NCBI RefSeq assembly: GCF_002007105.1
Contig: NZ_MVBC01000024.1
Coordinates: 1-33,403 of the forward strand
Direction: 5' to 3'
DNA length: 33,403 nt
From: Hymenobacter sp. CRA2
GTDB taxonomy: Bacteria > Bacteroidota > Bacteroidia > Cytophagales > Hymenobacteraceae
The translations under genes were made by a program, and so were the position numbers. Positions 32,886 through 33,403 of the stretch are shown in pieces. The notes under the pieces were generated by a model, which ran no database searches, was not told where the DNA came from, and was given only the letters and a program-made list of their open reading frames with translations. Each line of letters starts with the position of its first letter. Position 1 is the first letter of the stretch.

Positions 32886-33278
32886 ATGGACCGGCCTGGC
32901 ACAAGCAATTCAGAAGAGAAGAAATGGTTTGGTGTACGAATCATTAATCAATACACAATCTCCGGCGAACCGAACCCATCAGCTATTGATGCATTTTATG
33001 AAGCTGATTACGCTGCGTATGAAGAAAGTATCATTATAGTTCACGCCGTTTCCTTTGATGAGGCCTATGCCATAGCCGAGCAAATAGGTCGTCAAAACGA
33101 ATCGACTTACTTGAACCGCTACCACCAAACCGTCAAGAAGTCTTACTTCGACTCTATTGATTGTTTCTGGTTGCCGGATTCGACAATAGAATCCGGAACG
33201 GAAGTCTATTCGAATATCATAAGCACCAATCGGAGCATAACCACAGAGGCATTTATAGCAGATTCACAGACAATGTAG
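32886..33278 (+). CDS. Hypothetical DUF4288-like protein
   Basis: A 130-residue soluble protein. WFGVRIINQYTISGE near the start, then ESIIIVHAVSFDEAYAIAEQ ... YLNRYHQTVKKSYFDSIDCF and TEVYSNII, resemble DUF4288-type proteins (a 'sfeeA...a' helix after a strand, then a late 'G.EVYS' strand). The function of that family is unknown; some members occur near toxin-immunity loci. It has no transmembrane segment, is AT-rich, and follows the Cys4 protein. The assignment is by eye and tentative. Confidence 0.68.
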   Translation: MDRPGTSNSEEKKWFGVRIINQYTISGEPNPSAIDAFYEADYAAYEESIIIVHAVSFDEAYAIAEQIGRQNESTYLNRYHQTVKKSYFDSIDCFWLPDSTIESGTEVYSNIISTNRSITTEAFIADSQTM

Positions 33279-33309
33279 CTGCTGGCGCTCCGCGTACGTA
33301 AGCGGCTGT

Positions 33310-33403
33310 ATGCAAGCATACTCGATGGATTTGCGTCAGCGCGTGGCGCAGGCGCTGGCCGAGCCGGGCGCCCGGCAGGCCCAAGTGGCCGCGCGCTTTT
33401 GCG
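33310..33403 (+). CDS. IS630-like transposase, N-terminal fragment cut by window edge
   Basis: From the ATG at 33310 the frame reads MQAYSMDLRQRVAQALAEPG, then ARQAQVAARFC. The pattern 'x-A-Y-S-x-D-L-R-x-R-V' followed by a helix-turn-helix (QAQVAARF) is the standard beginning of IS630-family transposases. The catalytic DDE part lies beyond the window. Confidence 0.85.
   Translation, partial: MQAYSMDLRQRVAQALAEPGARQAQVAARFC

Noticed and set aside
1-33403. CRISPR array, rRNA genes, phage genes or integrated-element attachment site next to tRNA-Lys
   Set aside because: No regularly spaced direct repeats, no rRNA-like sequence, no phage structural genes, and no integrase or duplicated tRNA end near 19932-20004.

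Overview
The window looks like a chromosomal segment of a GC-rich member of the Bacteroidota, probably Hymenobacter or a close relative (Cytophagales). The grounds are type IX secretion (T9SS) sorting tails, including a gliding-type type B tail, matches to the Bacteroidota promoter signature TAnnTTTG, a LytTR-type two-component pair, sialate O-acetylesterase and GH106 enzymes, and high-GC coding sequence. Both edges cut into transposase genes (IS5-like on the left, IS630-like on the right), as happens when an assembly breaks at repeated insertion sequences.

Layout. (1) 282-8825, minus strand: a five-gene pectin / rhamnogalacturonan degradation cluster. In transcription order it encodes a PL22 oligogalacturonate lyase, a GH105 unsaturated rhamnogalacturonyl hydrolase, a GH106 alpha-L-rhamnosidase, a five-bladed-propeller glycosidase-like protein and an SGNH sialate O-acetylesterase-type esterase. 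The esterase gene carries a single-base frameshift. No SusC/SusD pair or dedicated regulator is in view. The first three gaps between these genes each hold a palindromic element. (2) 9419-10984: a soluble PAS histidine kinase and a single-domain response regulator, facing each other. (3) 11301-17826: a LytS/LytR-type kinase-regulator pair, divergent from an ABC ATPase translationally coupled to a very large permease / M1 aminopeptidase fusion. (4) 17827-21621: a decayed T9SS-tail fragment, an NmrA/QorB-like reductase divergent from its likely HxlR repressor with twin palindromic operators, strong terminators, tRNA-Lys(UUU), a small SH3-domain membrane protein and a classical SDR. (5) 21819-30758: three exported proteins, namely a GEVED/PKD protein with a type A T9SS tail, a 1391-residue protein with a type B (gliding) tail, and an erythromycin-esterase-family protein that lacks two family histidines. 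(6) 30997-33403: rlmD, a 34-bp-arm perfect palindrome, two AT-rich unknown genes and the start of an IS630 transposase.

Taken together: the first cluster would depolymerise and deacetylate rhamnogalacturonan or pectin fragments outside the cytoplasm. The LytSR-ABC-M1 block looks like a signal-controlled membrane export and peptide-processing unit. The T9SS genes suggest surface display. The most unusual points are the erythromycin-esterase-like protein with altered active-site motifs, the related palindromic repeats between genes, the LytSR-linked ABC-peptidase fusion and the AT-rich orphan pair beside the IS630 element.
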